A stretch of DNA of 64,000 nt from Kangiella sediminilitoris (GCF_001708405.1 NZ_CP012418.1:2294001-2358000), one strand, 5' to 3'; positions 46,170-55,884 are shown, counted from the stretch's first letter. Notes: generated from the sequence alone by a model not told the origin. Made by a program: numbers and translations.

Positions 46170-46769
46170 ATGAATAATATTGTCCTTGCTTCTGGCAATC
46201 GTAAAAAGGTTGCTGAACTAACACAGCTTTTAGCTCAGTTTCAGTATCAAGTTATCCCACAGACAGAACTGAACGTTAGTGACGTCCCTGAAACCGGCAC
46301 AACCTTTGTAGAAAATGCCATCATAAAGGCTCGCCATGCGGCTGAAGTTACAGGATTACCTGCCATTGCTGATGACTCAGGAATTGAAGTTGATTATCTT
46401 AAAGGCCAGCCAGGAATATACTCAGCAAGATTCTGTGGCGAGCACGGAAACGATCAAGCCAACAATGATCTGCTTTTGGAAAAATTAAATGGCATACCCC
46501 CCGAAGAAAGAACCGCCCGATACCAGTGTGTACTCGTGTTTATGAAGCACGCCAGTGATCCGACTCCTATCATCTGTCAGGGAACCTGGGAGGGTAGCAT
46601 TATGACATCAGAGGTTGGCAACGGTGGTTTCGGCTATGACCCTTTATTCTGGTGCGAGCAACACCAATGTTCAGCCGCCCAGTTAACGCCACAACAAAAA
46701 GCAGCCATTAGTCATCGTGGCAAGGCTTTGTACCAGCTGATGCAGGCCTTGCAGTCTGAACTGCAGTAG
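46170..46769 (+). CDS. rdgB: dITP/XTP pyrophosphatase
   Basis: This house-cleaning nucleotidase removes dITP and XTP. The 199-residue Ham1-family protein starts IVLASGNRKKVAELTQLL, with the substrate-binding FVENAIIKARHAA, IADDSGIEVDYLKGQPGIYSARF, and GGFGYDPLF near the active site. hemW follows 15 bp later; the two are commonly adjacent. Confidence 0.96.
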   Translation: MNNIVLASGNRKKVAELTQLLAQFQYQVIPQTELNVSDVPETGTTFVENAIIKARHAAEVTGLPAIADDSGIEVDYLKGQPGIYSARFCGEHGNDQANNDLLLEKLNGIPPEERTARYQCVLVFMKHASDPTPIICQGTWEGSIMTSEVGNGGFGYDPLFWCEQHQCSAAQLTPQQKAAISHRGKALYQLMQALQSELQ

Positions 46770-46784
46770 CCAAGTCTATTTATC

Positions 46785-48008
46785 ATGCTGATCAACCCCC
46801 CTCTATCACTCTATATCCACGTACCCTGGTGTGTGCGAAAGTGTCCTTATTGTGACTTTAACTCCCATGCTATTAAGAATGTAAAGTCAGATCAGCAGAC
46901 TGAATTTGAACTGCCCGAAACAGAATATATTGATCGCTTGTTATTCGATCTTGAGCAGGAGTTACCGCAAGTCTGGGGGCGTCGACTCCACAGCATATTT
47001 ATTGGTGGCGGAACGCCGAGCGTACTTAGCCCGGAGTCCTATGACCGGTTGATTAGCGGGATTCGTGCACGACTTCCTTTTGAAGGCGATATCGAAATTA
47101 CCATGGAAGCCAATCCCGGTACTTTTGAGGCTGAAAAGTTTCGAGGTTTCAGGGAAGCAGGCATTAATCGCCTATCAATCGGTGTTCAAAGCTTCAATGC
47201 AGACCACCTGAGACAACTGGGTAGAATTCATAATCCTCAGCAGGCTATCGAGGCCGCCAGCTTCGCCCACGAGGCGGGCTTTGACTCTTTTAACCTGGAC
47301 TTGATGCATGGCCTCCCAGATCAGTCTGTTGAGCAGGCACTCAATGACCTGAAACAAGCGCTCGAATTAAAGCCACATCATATTTCATGGTATCAGCTAA
47401 CACTGGAACCCAACACATTATTCTACCAGCAGCCTCCCCAGCTCCCCCATGATGAAATCCTGTGGGATATTCAGGAAGCCGGTCAGGCGTTACTAGCCAA
47501 GCATGGCTATGAACAGTACGAAACCTCAGCCTATGCCAGATCCGCCCCCCTTCGTGCCAAACATAACCTTAATTACTGGCAGTTCGGTGACTACCTGGGT
47601 ATTGGCGCTGGAGCACATGGCAAAATCACTCGGCTCGATCTGGGGCAAATTCATCGCACCACTAAAAAGCGACACCCCAAAGATTACCTTCAGTTGAACT
47701 GGAATCAAGTCAGTCAGCAAACGACCATCCCGGCTCATGAACTGCCTTTTGAATTTATGTTGAATGCGCTACGCTTAATCGACGGCGTTCCGATCAAACT
47801 CTTTAGCCAACGAACCGGAATTTCCATGAACTTGGTCGAACCCATTATCCGACAAGCTATTGAAGACGGTCTGCTAGAAGACTCTTCTCTATATCTCAAG
47901 CCTACACAAAAAGGCGCTTTGTTCCTTAATGAACTGCTCCAACGTTTTATTCCTGAAGAACATTCAAAGCCAGATGATTCAGGAACCATACAGGTCACTC
48001 AGCTATAA
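46785..48008 (+). CDS. hemW: HemW, radical SAM heme chaperone
   Basis: HemW inserts heme into respiratory enzymes and was formerly annotated as a coproporphyrinogen oxidase. The 407-residue radical SAM protein has the CxxxCxxC cluster motif (Cys16, Cys20, Cys23; CVRKCPYC), then GGGTPSVLSPE, TMEANPGTFE, and NRLSIGVQSFNADHLRQLGR. It lacks the fourth cysteine pattern of true HemN, which supports HemW. It is cotranscribed with rdgB. Confidence 0.94.
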   Translation: MLINPPLSLYIHVPWCVRKCPYCDFNSHAIKNVKSDQQTEFELPETEYIDRLLFDLEQELPQVWGRRLHSIFIGGGTPSVLSPESYDRLISGIRARLPFEGDIEITMEANPGTFEAEKFRGFREAGINRLSIGVQSFNADHLRQLGRIHNPQQAIEAASFAHEAGFDSFNLDLMHGLPDQSVEQALNDLKQALELKPHHISWYQLTLEPNTLFYQQPPQLPHDEILWDIQEAGQALLAKHGYEQYETSAYARSAPLRAKHNLNYWQFGDYLGIGAGAHGKITRLDLGQIHRTTKKRHPKDYLQLNWNQVSQQTTIPAHELPFEFMLNALRLIDGVPIKLFSQRTGISMNLVEPIIRQAIEDGLLEDSSLYLKPTQKGALFLNELLQRFIPEEHSKPDDSGTIQVTQL

Positions 48009-48111
48009 TCTTTTTAAAGCGTTAACCAGGTTATCATCTTGTAGCGTTAATATGGCAAGATGTTATTAACGCACAGACTTTTTGACTTGTATAAACCCAT
48101 AGGACAACGCC

Positions 48112-49203
48112 ATGAGATACGTTTTAGCCACTATCCTAAGCATCTTGACCTTAACGGGACTGAGCGCCTGTAAAAAAGAAGTTGCCGACTCCTCTGCCCA
48201 GGCACAATCTATAAAAGTTTCTGCCACGCTGATGTATCGCGAGAGAATGCTGGCACCCAATGGCAGTAGCTTAACAGTGACGATTCAGGATGTTTCGATT
48301 GCCGACAAGCCGGCTGAAATTATCAGTGAAGAGATCATTGGGCTGAGTGATGGTATCCAGCTGCCGCTAAAAATTGCGCTGGAAGCGAATAGAAAAGATC
48401 TTAAATCTAACCATACCTATACACTGCATGCCAAGGTAAGAGATCCCGAGGGTCGACTTATGTGGATAACCACACAGAATCACCGGATCAATACCGAGAA
48501 TAGTTCTGTCGAGCTGGGTGAAATTATGATGCAAAGAGTACAGTCAGGTACTGTCAGCGCTGAGACCAATGATCGTTTATATCCGATACCCTACCGGGCG
48601 CTTGGCAATGAGCCGGGCTGGATAGCATACATCAGCCAGGAATCTATAAAGATTGATACCAGCTATGGTCAAAAAACAGTGACAACCCCAAGACCACAGC
48701 CACAACCCTATAAAGGCGGATATAAATATCACGCACAGACGGAATCTCATGTTGCGATTATCGATATTCGCCGCAAACTTTGTTATGACGGTATGTCTGG
48801 ACGCCCTTTCCCGAATAGAGTAGTCCTGACACTGGACGGTAAAGTTTTTGAAGGCTGTGGTGGCGATCCCAAATCGTTACTCACTGGTCATGAATGGGTA
48901 GTGGAAGATTTAGCAGATGAAGGTGTCATTGATAATTCTAGAATCACCATCAATTTCAATGAAGAGGGTCGTGTATCAGGCTCAACATCCTGTAATAGCT
49001 ACAGCGTGGCCTACGAAATGACGGGGGAAAATCTGACATTTAAAACGCCAGTGAATACTATGAAAGCCTGTATCCCAGCCCTCATGTCGCAGGAACAAAA
49101 GTTCCTGACCATGCTGTCTGAAGTCAATAGATATGACATCGATGGGAAAGGAGCATTGATTCTAACGACAAAGGATGGCAAGAGAATTATCGCAAGGCAT
49201 TAG
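48112..49203 (+). CDS. Three-domain lipoprotein: YbaY-like, COG3650-like and META/HslJ domains
   Basis: This 363-residue lipoprotein has a signal peptide with a lipobox (LSAC, Cys20). Three domains can be seen by pattern: a YbaY-like beta domain (about 35-135), a middle part (about 160-260) like the COG3650 lipoproteins with YRALGNEPGW and KLCYDGMSGRPFPN, and a C-terminal META/HslJ-like domain (about 262-360) with LTGHEWVVEDL and SGSTSCNSYSVAYE. Each domain occurs in stand-alone envelope proteins of uncertain function, often stress related. It is convergent with trmB. Confidence 0.82.
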   Translation: MRYVLATILSILTLTGLSACKKEVADSSAQAQSIKVSATLMYRERMLAPNGSSLTVTIQDVSIADKPAEIISEEIIGLSDGIQLPLKIALEANRKDLKSNHTYTLHAKVRDPEGRLMWITTQNHRINTENSSVELGEIMMQRVQSGTVSAETNDRLYPIPYRALGNEPGWIAYISQESIKIDTSYGQKTVTTPRPQPQPYKGGYKYHAQTESHVAIIDIRRKLCYDGMSGRPFPNRVVLTLDGKVFEGCGGDPKSLLTGHEWVVEDLADEGVIDNSRITINFNEEGRVSGSTSCNSYSVAYEMTGENLTFKTPVNTMKACIPALMSQEQKFLTMLSEVNRYDIDGKGALILTTKDGKRIIARH

Positions 49204-49286
49204 TCTTACTTTTTTACTCATTAGATTCTTTGAATTTCGAGACTATCACGCTATGAGTAGCAAGCACCCTCTTAGTAATGAAAATA

Positions 49287-49317
49287 TTTTTCCGAGAATG
49301 CGGCATTCTCGGAAAAA
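49287..49317. repeat. Long inverted repeat between the lipoprotein gene and trmB
   Basis: Two perfect 15-bp arms about one central base (TTTTTCCGAGAATGC and its complement). The T-tract is on the 5' side and the A-tract on the 3' side on both strands, so no terminating U-tract follows the stem. It may protect 3' ends of the convergent messages or bind a protein. Confidence 0.5.
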
Positions 49318-49328
49318 TAGGCCATTAT

Positions 49329-50018
49329 CTATTTAGCTGAAAACATCATATCCCAAACACCGTGCCCCAAATTCTGCCCTCTGACCTCAAATTTAGTCAG
49401 TGGACGCGAATCCGGCCTTGGTACATAGTCGCCCGTTTCTGACAAGTTCTTAAACTCAGGCATGGGATTCAATACTTCGAGCATATGCTCAGCATAGTTT
49501 TCCCAGTCAGTAGCCAGATGTAATATGCCACCGGGCTTGAGTTTTTTATGTAATTTTTGGCAGAATTCAGTCTGTACGATACGGCGCTTGTGATGACGTT
49601 TTTTATGCCATGGATCGGGGAAGAAAATTTGTATACGGTCGAGGCTATGATCTGGGATACAGTTTTCGATAACCTCTACAGCATCATGGTTGATTACACG
49701 AATATTTTCCAGGTCATACTCTTCTGCCAGCACCAGACAAGCCCCAACACCGGGGTTGTGAACCTCAATACCAATAAAGTCGCTATCACGATTATCGCGA
49801 GCCTGCTCCGCCAGCGATTTTCCCATGCCAAAACCTATTTCCAGCACCAAGGGAGCCTGACGACCAAAGATTGCCTCAAAGTCGTATAATTCTTGCTGAT
49901 AATCCAGACCCAATCTCGGGTAATGCAGGTCCATAGCTCGCTGTTGGCCCTTAGTTAAACGGCCCTTACGCAACACGAAGCTACGAATCTTACGTTTTGG
50001 TTTTTCTTCAGAATTCAA
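49329..50018 (-). CDS. trmB: tRNA (guanine-N7-)-methyltransferase
   Basis: TrmB methylates G46 of tRNA. The 229-residue protein has the SAM-binding [32 protein letters not shown], the catalytic-region [16 protein letters not shown], and [14 protein letters not shown]. It starts from TTG (50016-50018); no ATG gives the full N-terminus, and the basic start with [13 protein letters not shown] is typical of the family. Confidence 0.95.
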   Translation of the reverse strand: MNSEEKPKRKIRSFVLRKGRLTKGQQRAMDLHYPRLGLDYQQELYDFEAIFGRQAPLVLEIGFGMGKSLAEQARDNRDSDFIGIEVHNPGVGACLVLAEEYDLENIRVINHDAVEVIENCIPDHSLDRIQIFFPDPWHKKRHHKRRIVQTEFCQKLHKKLKPGGILHLATDWENYAEHMLEVLNPMPEFKNLSETGDYVPRPDSRPLTKFEVRGQNLGHGVWDMMFSAK

Positions 50019-50202
50019 GGGGATAGCTCTCTATATTATCCAACAATCATCTCTTGGAGGCGATTTTACCATAATGTAAAAGTTTGAGGTAAATTATGTT
50101 CTGTCAGGCATAAAGACGTTGCCAAAAACGAGGCAAATCAGTAAGGTGGTTCATTCGGGTTTGTAGAAAATTAATAAGAAAGTTCAGGAGTTAGGAATAG
50201 GA

Positions 50203-52032
50203 ATGCCATTTCCGGATCTACCGAATGGGCACGCGCTTTTTGTGCTGTTGCTGACGGTCTTTGCCTTATACTTGTTCCGCCGCGATGACATACCGCTAGA
50301 GACTTCTTGCGTTATCGTGCTGCTGGTTCTTACCATGGGCTTTACCTTTGCACCATTCCATAACTTTAACGGCTACCTTGAACCGATGGAGTTTTTCAGC
50401 GGTTTCGGGCATGAAGCACTGGTCGCCGTATGTGCACTTATGGTTGCTGGGCAAGGCCTGGTACGAACAGGTGCACTCGAACCCATTGGGCGATTTCTGG
50501 CTAGAATCTGGAAAATAGCGCCCTTATTTTCTCTCTTGATCACTTTAATCATTGCCGGCGTTTTAAGCGCATTTGTCAACAATACGCCGATTGTTGTCTT
50601 ACTTTTACCTATTTTGATCAGTGTTGCCGTGCGCTCTAACCGCAACCCTTCTGGTCTTTTGCTACCGATGGGCTTTGCTACTATTGTCGGCGGCATGGCC
50701 ACAACAATTGGTACTTCGACTAACTTACTGGTGGTTTCGGTCGCAGCCGACCTTGGACTTGAACGTTTCGGCATGTTCGACTTTATGTTGCCTGCGGCCA
50801 TGGCGGGCGCAATAGCAGTTCTTTATTTATGGCTGGTGGCACCAAAAATAACGCCAGAACGTCAGGCCATCATGAAAAATACCTCACCACGTATTTTCAC
50901 AGCTCAACTACACATCAACGAAAACTCATTTGCTGATGGTAAGACGCTGGCAGACGTTATCGGCAAAACTGATGGCATGATGAAAGTGACCCGAATTCAC
51001 CGCGGCTCGGAAGCAACCATTATGCCGATGCCCGATGCCATCGTTCGCGCAGGAGACAAACTCCGTGTCACTGACACTCCGAATCGATTAAAAGAATATG
51101 AACAGGTTCTTGGTGCACGTCTTTATAAGGCGGGCCAGGAAGTTAGTGACGACCATCCTCTGACCGCTGAAAATCAACAGCTGTCTGAACTGGTGGTAAC
51201 GCCGGGGTCCCCTCTCGCTGGTCGCTCGTTAAAAGACGTTAGCTTCATGAATCAGTACGGACTGGTTGCTATTGCACTTCATCGCAATGATCGAGTGGTT
51301 GATATGCATAACAAAGGTCTGGGCAAAGTGACCCTGCACGTTGGTGACGTCGTATTGGTTCAGGGCGGACAAAAAGAAATTTCAGAATTCAAAAAGCGAG
51401 GCGATATTCTAGTGCTTGACGCTACTACCGATTTGCCCCGCTCCCATCGTGCTCCCAGAGCCCTCATTATTATGGGGTTGGTTATTTTCTTTGCCGCAGT
51501 AGGACTGTTACCCATTTCTGTCAGTGCCCTCGCCGGTGCGCTCTTAATGATACTGACCCACTGCATTACCTGGCGCGATGCCATGAACGCTTTAAGCGCA
51601 CCTGTCGTTTTAATTGTCGCAGCCAGTTTGGCGCTCGGTATCGGTATGACCGAAACCGGAGCCGCAGAATATCTGGCGCAGGCCTTCGTATCGGTGCTTC
51701 ATGGAGCTCCACCCGCAGTACTGCTTAGTGGCCTGATGCTGCTGCTAGCGATACTAACCAACGTTGTCTCCAATAACGCTGCGGCGGTAATCGGAACGCC
51801 GATTGCAGTCAGTGTTGCTACCCAGCTTAACTTACCCCCCGAACCATTCGTTATCGCGGTTCTGTTCGGTGCTAACATGAGTTTTGCTACACCAATGGCT
51901 TATAAGACTAACTTGCTGGTGATGAATGCTGGTGGCTACAAGTTCTCCGACTTCGTTAAAGTCGGTGTACCGCTGGTGGTATTGATGTGGATTTCATTGT
52001 CGATTATCCTGCCTATCCTCTACGACTTCTAA
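50203..52032 (+). CDS. SLC13/DASS-type permease with two central TrkA-C domains
   Basis: This 609-residue inner-membrane permease has an N-terminal set of hydrophobic helices (about 1-210) with the FVNNTPIVVLLLPI motif, two TrkA-C/RCK-C-like soluble domains (about 225-305 and 325-400), and a second helical half with LTNVVSNNAAAVIGTPIAVS and FATPMAYKTNLLVMNAGGYKFSDF. The paired SNNA/NNTP-type motifs identify the divalent-anion symporter superfamily. Substrate unknown; dicarboxylates or sulfate are typical. It separates trmB from mutY, which are direct neighbours in E. coli. Confidence 0.9.
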   Translation: MPFPDLPNGHALFVLLLTVFALYLFRRDDIPLETSCVIVLLVLTMGFTFAPFHNFNGYLEPMEFFSGFGHEALVAVCALMVAGQGLVRTGALEPIGRFLARIWKIAPLFSLLITLIIAGVLSAFVNNTPIVVLLLPILISVAVRSNRNPSGLLLPMGFATIVGGMATTIGTSTNLLVVSVAADLGLERFGMFDFMLPAAMAGAIAVLYLWLVAPKITPERQAIMKNTSPRIFTAQLHINENSFADGKTLADVIGKTDGMMKVTRIHRGSEATIMPMPDAIVRAGDKLRVTDTPNRLKEYEQVLGARLYKAGQEVSDDHPLTAENQQLSELVVTPGSPLAGRSLKDVSFMNQYGLVAIALHRNDRVVDMHNKGLGKVTLHVGDVVLVQGGQKEISEFKKRGDILVLDATTDLPRSHRAPRALIIMGLVIFFAAVGLLPISVSALAGALLMILTHCITWRDAMNALSAPVVLIVAASLALGIGMTETGAAEYLAQAFVSVLHGAPPAVLLSGLMLLLAILTNVVSNNAAAVIGTPIAVSVATQLNLPPEPFVIAVLFGANMSFATPMAYKTNLLVMNAGGYKFSDFVKVGVPLVVLMWISLSIILPILYDF

Positions 52033-52047
52033 GCCCGAGTAACAGCC

Positions 52048-53064
52048 ATGTGGCAACCCAAAGACTTTCAGCACAAGGTCATCGAATATTATCGCAAGCA
52101 TGGGCGAAAACACCTGCCGTGGCAAGGGACCAAAGACGCCTACCGTATCTGGCTATCAGAAATTATGCTGCAGCAGACACAGGTCTCCACTGTTATTCCT
52201 TATTACGAAAACTTCCTTCAACGCTTTCCGACCATCGTTGATCTTGCCAAAGCCAGTGAAGATGAAGTCATGCACCTGTGGAGCGGTCTTGGCTATTATA
52301 GTCGTGCCCGTAACCTGCATAAAGCCGCTAAAAAAGTTGCCGATGAATTTAATGGGGACTTCCCTAAAACACAAGAAGAGATTGAAGCACTTCCAGGCGT
52401 CGGTCGCTCAACCGCTGGCGCAGTCGCCGCGTTCGCTTTCGATCAGTCCACGGCTATACTGGATGGCAACGTCAAGCGTGTACTTGCTCGCTGCTATGGC
52501 ATTGAGGGCTGGGCCGGTAAAGCATCCGTATTAAACTCCCTATGGCAGCGCGCTGAAGCCAACACGCCAGACACTCATACGGCACAATACAATCAGGCGA
52601 TGATGGATCTGGGCGCGGTAGTTTGTACTCGCACCAAGCCCAAGTGCGATACCTGTCCTCTATCAGACAAGTGCTACGCCCTTAAACACGATATGATTTC
52701 AGCACTGCCTGGCAAAAAGCCCAAAAAGGCACGCCCCAAACGTGCGGTGTACTGGCTGGTTTGTTTACAAAACGACCAGGTTGTTTTGCACAAACGCCCC
52801 CCATCAGGTATCTGGGGAGGGCTCTGGTGCTTCCCAGAAATTGAGCAATCACAGAGCGAACCTGAGCATCAGCAAAAACTAGACTCTTTTCTTCATAAAT
52901 TTAGTCACTATGACCTCGAAGTTCAGCCGTTACTAGTGAAAAATATCGCTGACACGGGTATCATGGAGCCCAATCAAATAGACACCTTTGCACTCAATGA
53001 GATTGCTGAAATTGGCTTACCGACACCAGTCAGCAAATTACTGCAAACATTAGCGGAGAATTAA
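52048..53064 (+). CDS. mutY: A/G-specific adenine glycosylase
   Basis: MutY removes adenine mispaired with 8-oxoguanine. The 338-residue protein has the helix-hairpin-helix LPGVGRSTAGAV, catalytic Glu38 in SEIMLQQTQV and Asp139 in LDGNVKRVLAR, and the 4Fe-4S ligands Cys193, Cys200, Cys203 and Cys209. The C-terminal NUDIX-like domain (about 230-338) reads 8-oxoG. yggX follows directly after the stop. Confidence 0.96.
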   Translation: MWQPKDFQHKVIEYYRKHGRKHLPWQGTKDAYRIWLSEIMLQQTQVSTVIPYYENFLQRFPTIVDLAKASEDEVMHLWSGLGYYSRARNLHKAAKKVADEFNGDFPKTQEEIEALPGVGRSTAGAVAAFAFDQSTAILDGNVKRVLARCYGIEGWAGKASVLNSLWQRAEANTPDTHTAQYNQAMMDLGAVVCTRTKPKCDTCPLSDKCYALKHDMISALPGKKPKKARPKRAVYWLVCLQNDQVVLHKRPPSGIWGGLWCFPEIEQSQSEPEHQQKLDSFLHKFSHYDLEVQPLLVKNIADTGIMEPNQIDTFALNEIAEIGLPTPVSKLLQTLAEN

Positions 53065-53340
53065 ATGTCACGTACTGTTTTTTGTAAGAAACTACAGAAA
53101 GACGCGGAAGGGATCGGCTTTAAACCATTCCCAGGCGAACTCGGCGAACGTATTTACGACAATATTTCACAAGAAGCCTGGCAGATGTGGCTGGAGCATC
53201 AAACCATGCTGATTAACGAAAAACGCCTGAGTCTGGTAGATCAGGATACGCAGAAATATCTTGCCGAACAGATGGAAAAATTCCTTTTTGGTGGCGACTA
53301 CGACGAAGCCGAAGGCTACGTACCTGAAGATAAGAAATAA
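53065..53340 (+). CDS. yggX: YggX, Fe-S cluster oxidative-damage protection protein
   Basis: This 91-residue protein belongs to a small family implicated in Fe(II) trafficking and protection of Fe-S clusters. It starts SRTVFCKKLQKDAEGIGFKPFPGELG, like E. coli YggX, with the single conserved cysteine at position 6. Its ATG directly follows the mutY stop codon, so the two are coupled; MutY itself is an Fe-S protein. Confidence 0.95.
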   Translation: MSRTVFCKKLQKDAEGIGFKPFPGELGERIYDNISQEAWQMWLEHQTMLINEKRLSLVDQDTQKYLAEQMEKFLFGGDYDEAEGYVPEDKK

Positions 53341-53353
53341 TTTAAATTTGGGC

Positions 53354-53382
53354 TTGACTTAAAACCGAAGAATCGGTTTAAT
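53354..53382 (+). promoter_or_regulatory. tRNA-Phe promoter
   Basis: TTGACT (53354-53359) and TTTAAT (53377-53382) are separated by 17 bp, a near-consensus sigma-70 promoter. The GC-rich discriminator ACGCGTCC before the tRNA is typical of stringently controlled stable-RNA genes. Confidence 0.8.
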
Positions 53383-53393
53383 ACGCGTCCGTT

Positions 53394-53469
53394 GGCCTGG
53401 TAGCTCAGTTGGTAGAGCGGAGGATTGAAAATCCTTGTGTCGGCAGTTCAATTCTGCCCCGGGCCACCA
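53394..53469 (+). tRNA. tRNA-Phe (anticodon GAA)
   Basis: The 76-nt cloverleaf folds cleanly: acceptor GGCCTGG with CCGGGCC (one T-G pair), D-arm TAGCTCAGTTGGTAGAGC, anticodon stem GAGGA/TCCTT with loop TTGAAAA giving GAA, variable GTGTC, T-arm GGCAG/CTGCC with loop TTCAATT. CCA is encoded at the 3' end (53467-53469). Confidence 0.98.
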
Positions 53470-53476
53470 TCATTCT

Positions 53477-53508
53477 AAAAGCCTGACTAGAAATAGTCGG
53501 GCTTTTTT
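53477..53508 (+). terminator. Intrinsic terminator after tRNA-Phe
   Basis: AAAAGCCTGACTA and TAGTCGGGCTTTT pair, with one T-G wobble, around a GAAA loop and run into six T residues. It ends the tRNA transcript 8 bp after the CCA. Confidence 0.9.
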
Positions 53509-53680
53509 CGTTTTAGGCTCAATTTTTTCTTTTCTTCTGATTAACTTTTGACCTTAACCAAATTTCAAAAAGCCTTGTCTTTTTCTTGCTCTGTACACTT
53601 TGTAATCTATTACTAATCGCGCTACATTAGTACTGAGCTTTTCGAGCCATTCAGGACTCAGCTTAATAGAGGGATTTTCT

Positions 53681-55084
53681 ATGAAGCAGGTTATCGGTTT
53701 TTGCCTTTTTTTAGCGCTGTTACTATCAGCGTCACCCGCTCTTTGTGCCGAAGAATCCACCCCGAAAGAATCTAAGAAGGCCATGCTGTTGGTGCTGGAC
53801 GGTTCAGTGAATCCGGGGACTGCACATTATCTAGTTTCTAATATTCAGTCAGCGCCCGAGCAGGGATACGATTTAATTATCATCCAGATGAATACCCCTG
53901 GCGGACTTGATCTGGCCATGCGCGATATCATCCGTGAAATTATCAACTCGCCTATCCCAGTAGCCAGTTACGTTTATCCTCCGGGTTCCCGGGCTGCCAG
54001 TGCAGGTACTTATATCCTTTACGCCAGCCATATTTCAGCCATGGCACCAGCGACTAATTTGGGTGCAGCCACTCCAGTTTCTATTGGCGGTATGCCGAGC
54101 CCTTCCGAGCCTGACAAAACTCAGGAGAAAAAAGAAGGCGAAGAAGAGCAAAAGCCTGCTGCAACTTCTGGCAATAAGTCTGCTATGGAAAAGAAAGTCA
54201 TTAACGATGCCGAGGCTTATCTACGTGGGCTGGCGGCCTACCATAATCGCAATATTGATTGGGTAAAAAATGCTGTCCGAGAAGGAGAGAGTCTGACCTC
54301 GGAAGAAGCGCTCGATATTGGTGTTATCGATCTAATCGCCAACGATCCCCAGCAGCTTTTAACCGCCATCAATAATAAAACAGTGCGTCTACCTTCCGGC
54401 AAAACGAATCTGGTCACCGATAACATGGTCATCACCAATGTTGAGCCTGACTGGAAGACCGAGCTGTTGAGTATTATCAGCGATCCCAATATTGCCTATA
54501 TTCTATTACTACTCGGTATCTACGGTCTTATTTTCGAGGGTTATAACCCAGGTGGATTAGTTCCCGGTGTCATTGGTGCTATCTGCTTATTACTCGCTAT
54601 GTATGCCTTACAGATTCTTCCGGTGAACTATGTTGCCGCTGGTTTATTGTTGCTTGGCATCGCCTTACTGGTAGTCGAGGCTTTTGCGCCAAGTTTCGGC
54701 ATACTGGGGATAGGTGGCATCATATCGTTCCTTATCGGCTCCTTCCTGCTATTCAACGAACCTGAAACAGGCATCGCCATTGCAGTGCCTATTTTAGTTA
54801 CTGTTACCGTCATTAGTGTCGCTCTCCTCAGTTTTGTTCTTAGCCTCGCCTTAAGAGCAAGATCGAGACCCATTGTTAGCGGACGAGAAGAGCTGCTACA
54901 GGAGATTGGCGAGGTGACTCAGGATTTTGAAGGTGAAGGCTGGGTTCGGCTTCATGGAGAAATATGGAAAAGCCATAGCAAAACGCCCCTGAAAACAGGG
55001 CAGCATGTCAAAGTTATCGCTGTCGATGATCTCGAGCTTACGGTCGAGCCGGTATCGACGGATTCAATTCAACAATCAGAATAG
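53681..55084 (+). CDS. NfeD-family membrane-bound serine protease (ClpP class)
   Basis: This 467-residue protein has a signal peptide (about 1-23), a ClpP-like protease domain (about 33-240) with [24 protein letters not shown], and the catalytic Ser107 in [11 protein letters not shown]; a lysine about residue 171 in the [11 protein letters not shown] segment is the likely partner. Several membrane helices (about 265-390) and a C-terminal OB-fold NfeD domain follow. A low-complexity charged insert (about 140-165, [10 protein letters not shown]) interrupts the protease. It forms an operon with the slipin gene 11 bp downstream, the usual partner that it may cleave. Confidence 0.93.
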   Translation: MKQVIGFCLFLALLLSASPALCAEESTPKESKKAMLLVLDGSVNPGTAHYLVSNIQSAPEQGYDLIIIQMNTPGGLDLAMRDIIREIINSPIPVASYVYPPGSRAASAGTYILYASHISAMAPATNLGAATPVSIGGMPSPSEPDKTQEKKEGEEEQKPAATSGNKSAMEKKVINDAEAYLRGLAAYHNRNIDWVKNAVREGESLTSEEALDIGVIDLIANDPQQLLTAINNKTVRLPSGKTNLVTDNMVITNVEPDWKTELLSIISDPNIAYILLLLGIYGLIFEGYNPGGLVPGVIGAICLLLAMYALQILPVNYVAAGLLLLGIALLVVEAFAPSFGILGIGGIISFLIGSFLLFNEPETGIAIAVPILVTVTVISVALLSFVLSLALRARSRPIVSGREELLQEIGEVTQDFEGEGWVRLHGEIWKSHSKTPLKTGQHVKVIAVDDLELTVEPVSTDSIQQSE

Positions 55085-55095
55085 AAGGACTTAGT

Positions 55096-55836
55096 ATGAA
55101 TATTTTCTATCCCATAATTCTGGCAGTGGTGGTACTACTGCTGGCCAGTATGTTTAAGATTCTTCGGGAATATGAACGCGGTGTTATTTTTATGCTGGGC
55201 CGCTTCTGGAAAGTGAAAGGCCCCGGCCTGATCGTTTTGATCCCGTTTGTCCAACAAATTGTCCGTGTCGATTTACGTACCGTAGTTATGGACGTTCCTA
55301 CTCAGGATGTTATTTCTCGCGATAACGTTTCTGTCGAAGTGAACGCCGTCGTATATTTCCGCGTCATTGATCCACAAAAAGCGATCATCAATGTTGAGCA
55401 TTATTTTGATGCTACCAGTCAGCTGGCACAAACCACACTTCGCTCGGTACTGGGTCAGCACGAGCTGGATGAAATGCTGGCTTCACGCGAGCAGCTTAAT
55501 GCCGACATTCAAGAAATTTTAGATGCACAGACCGATGCCTGGGGAATCAAAGTTGCCAATGTCGAAATTAAACACGTTGATCTGAACGAGAGCATGATCC
55601 GGGCAATCGCACAGCAGGCGGAAGCAGAACGTGCACGTCGCGCCAAAGTAATTCATGCTAAAGGTGAAATGGAAGCGTCTGAAAAACTTCTTCAAGCGGC
55701 CAAAGTGTTATCCGAGCAGGAAGAAGCCATTCAGCTTCGTTACCTGCAAACACTGTCTAGCCTGGCTGGAGAACATAATAGTACGATTGTCTTCCCGTTA
55801 CCCATCGACTTCCTTAAAAACTTTATGAAAAAGTAG
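55096..55836 (+). CDS. Slipin / SPFH-domain membrane scaffold protein
   Basis: This 246-residue stomatin-like protein has an N-terminal membrane helix (about 3-20), an SPFH domain with [21 protein letters not shown] and [28 protein letters not shown], and a C-terminal coiled coil with the [20 protein letters not shown] segment. It organises inner-membrane microdomains. It is encoded with NfeD, as in many bacteria and archaea. Confidence 0.94.
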   Translation: MNIFYPIILAVVVLLLASMFKILREYERGVIFMLGRFWKVKGPGLIVLIPFVQQIVRVDLRTVVMDVPTQDVISRDNVSVEVNAVVYFRVIDPQKAIINVEHYFDATSQLAQTTLRSVLGQHELDEMLASREQLNADIQEILDAQTDAWGIKVANVEIKHVDLNESMIRAIAQQAEAERARRAKVIHAKGEMEASEKLLQAAKVLSEQEEAIQLRYLQTLSSLAGEHNSTIVFPLPIDFLKNFMKK

Positions 55837-55853
55837 TGTGGGAAAGTTTTGAG

Positions 55854-55884
55854 AAAAGTCTGGCTCAAAAGCCAGACTTTTTTT
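55854..55884. terminator. Terminator after the slipin gene, shared with pirin
   Basis: AAAAGTCTGGCT and AGCCAGACTTTT form a 12-bp stem with loop CAAA, followed by T residues on the plus strand and A/T-rich sequence for the minus strand. It overlaps the pirin stop codon. Confidence 0.88.
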
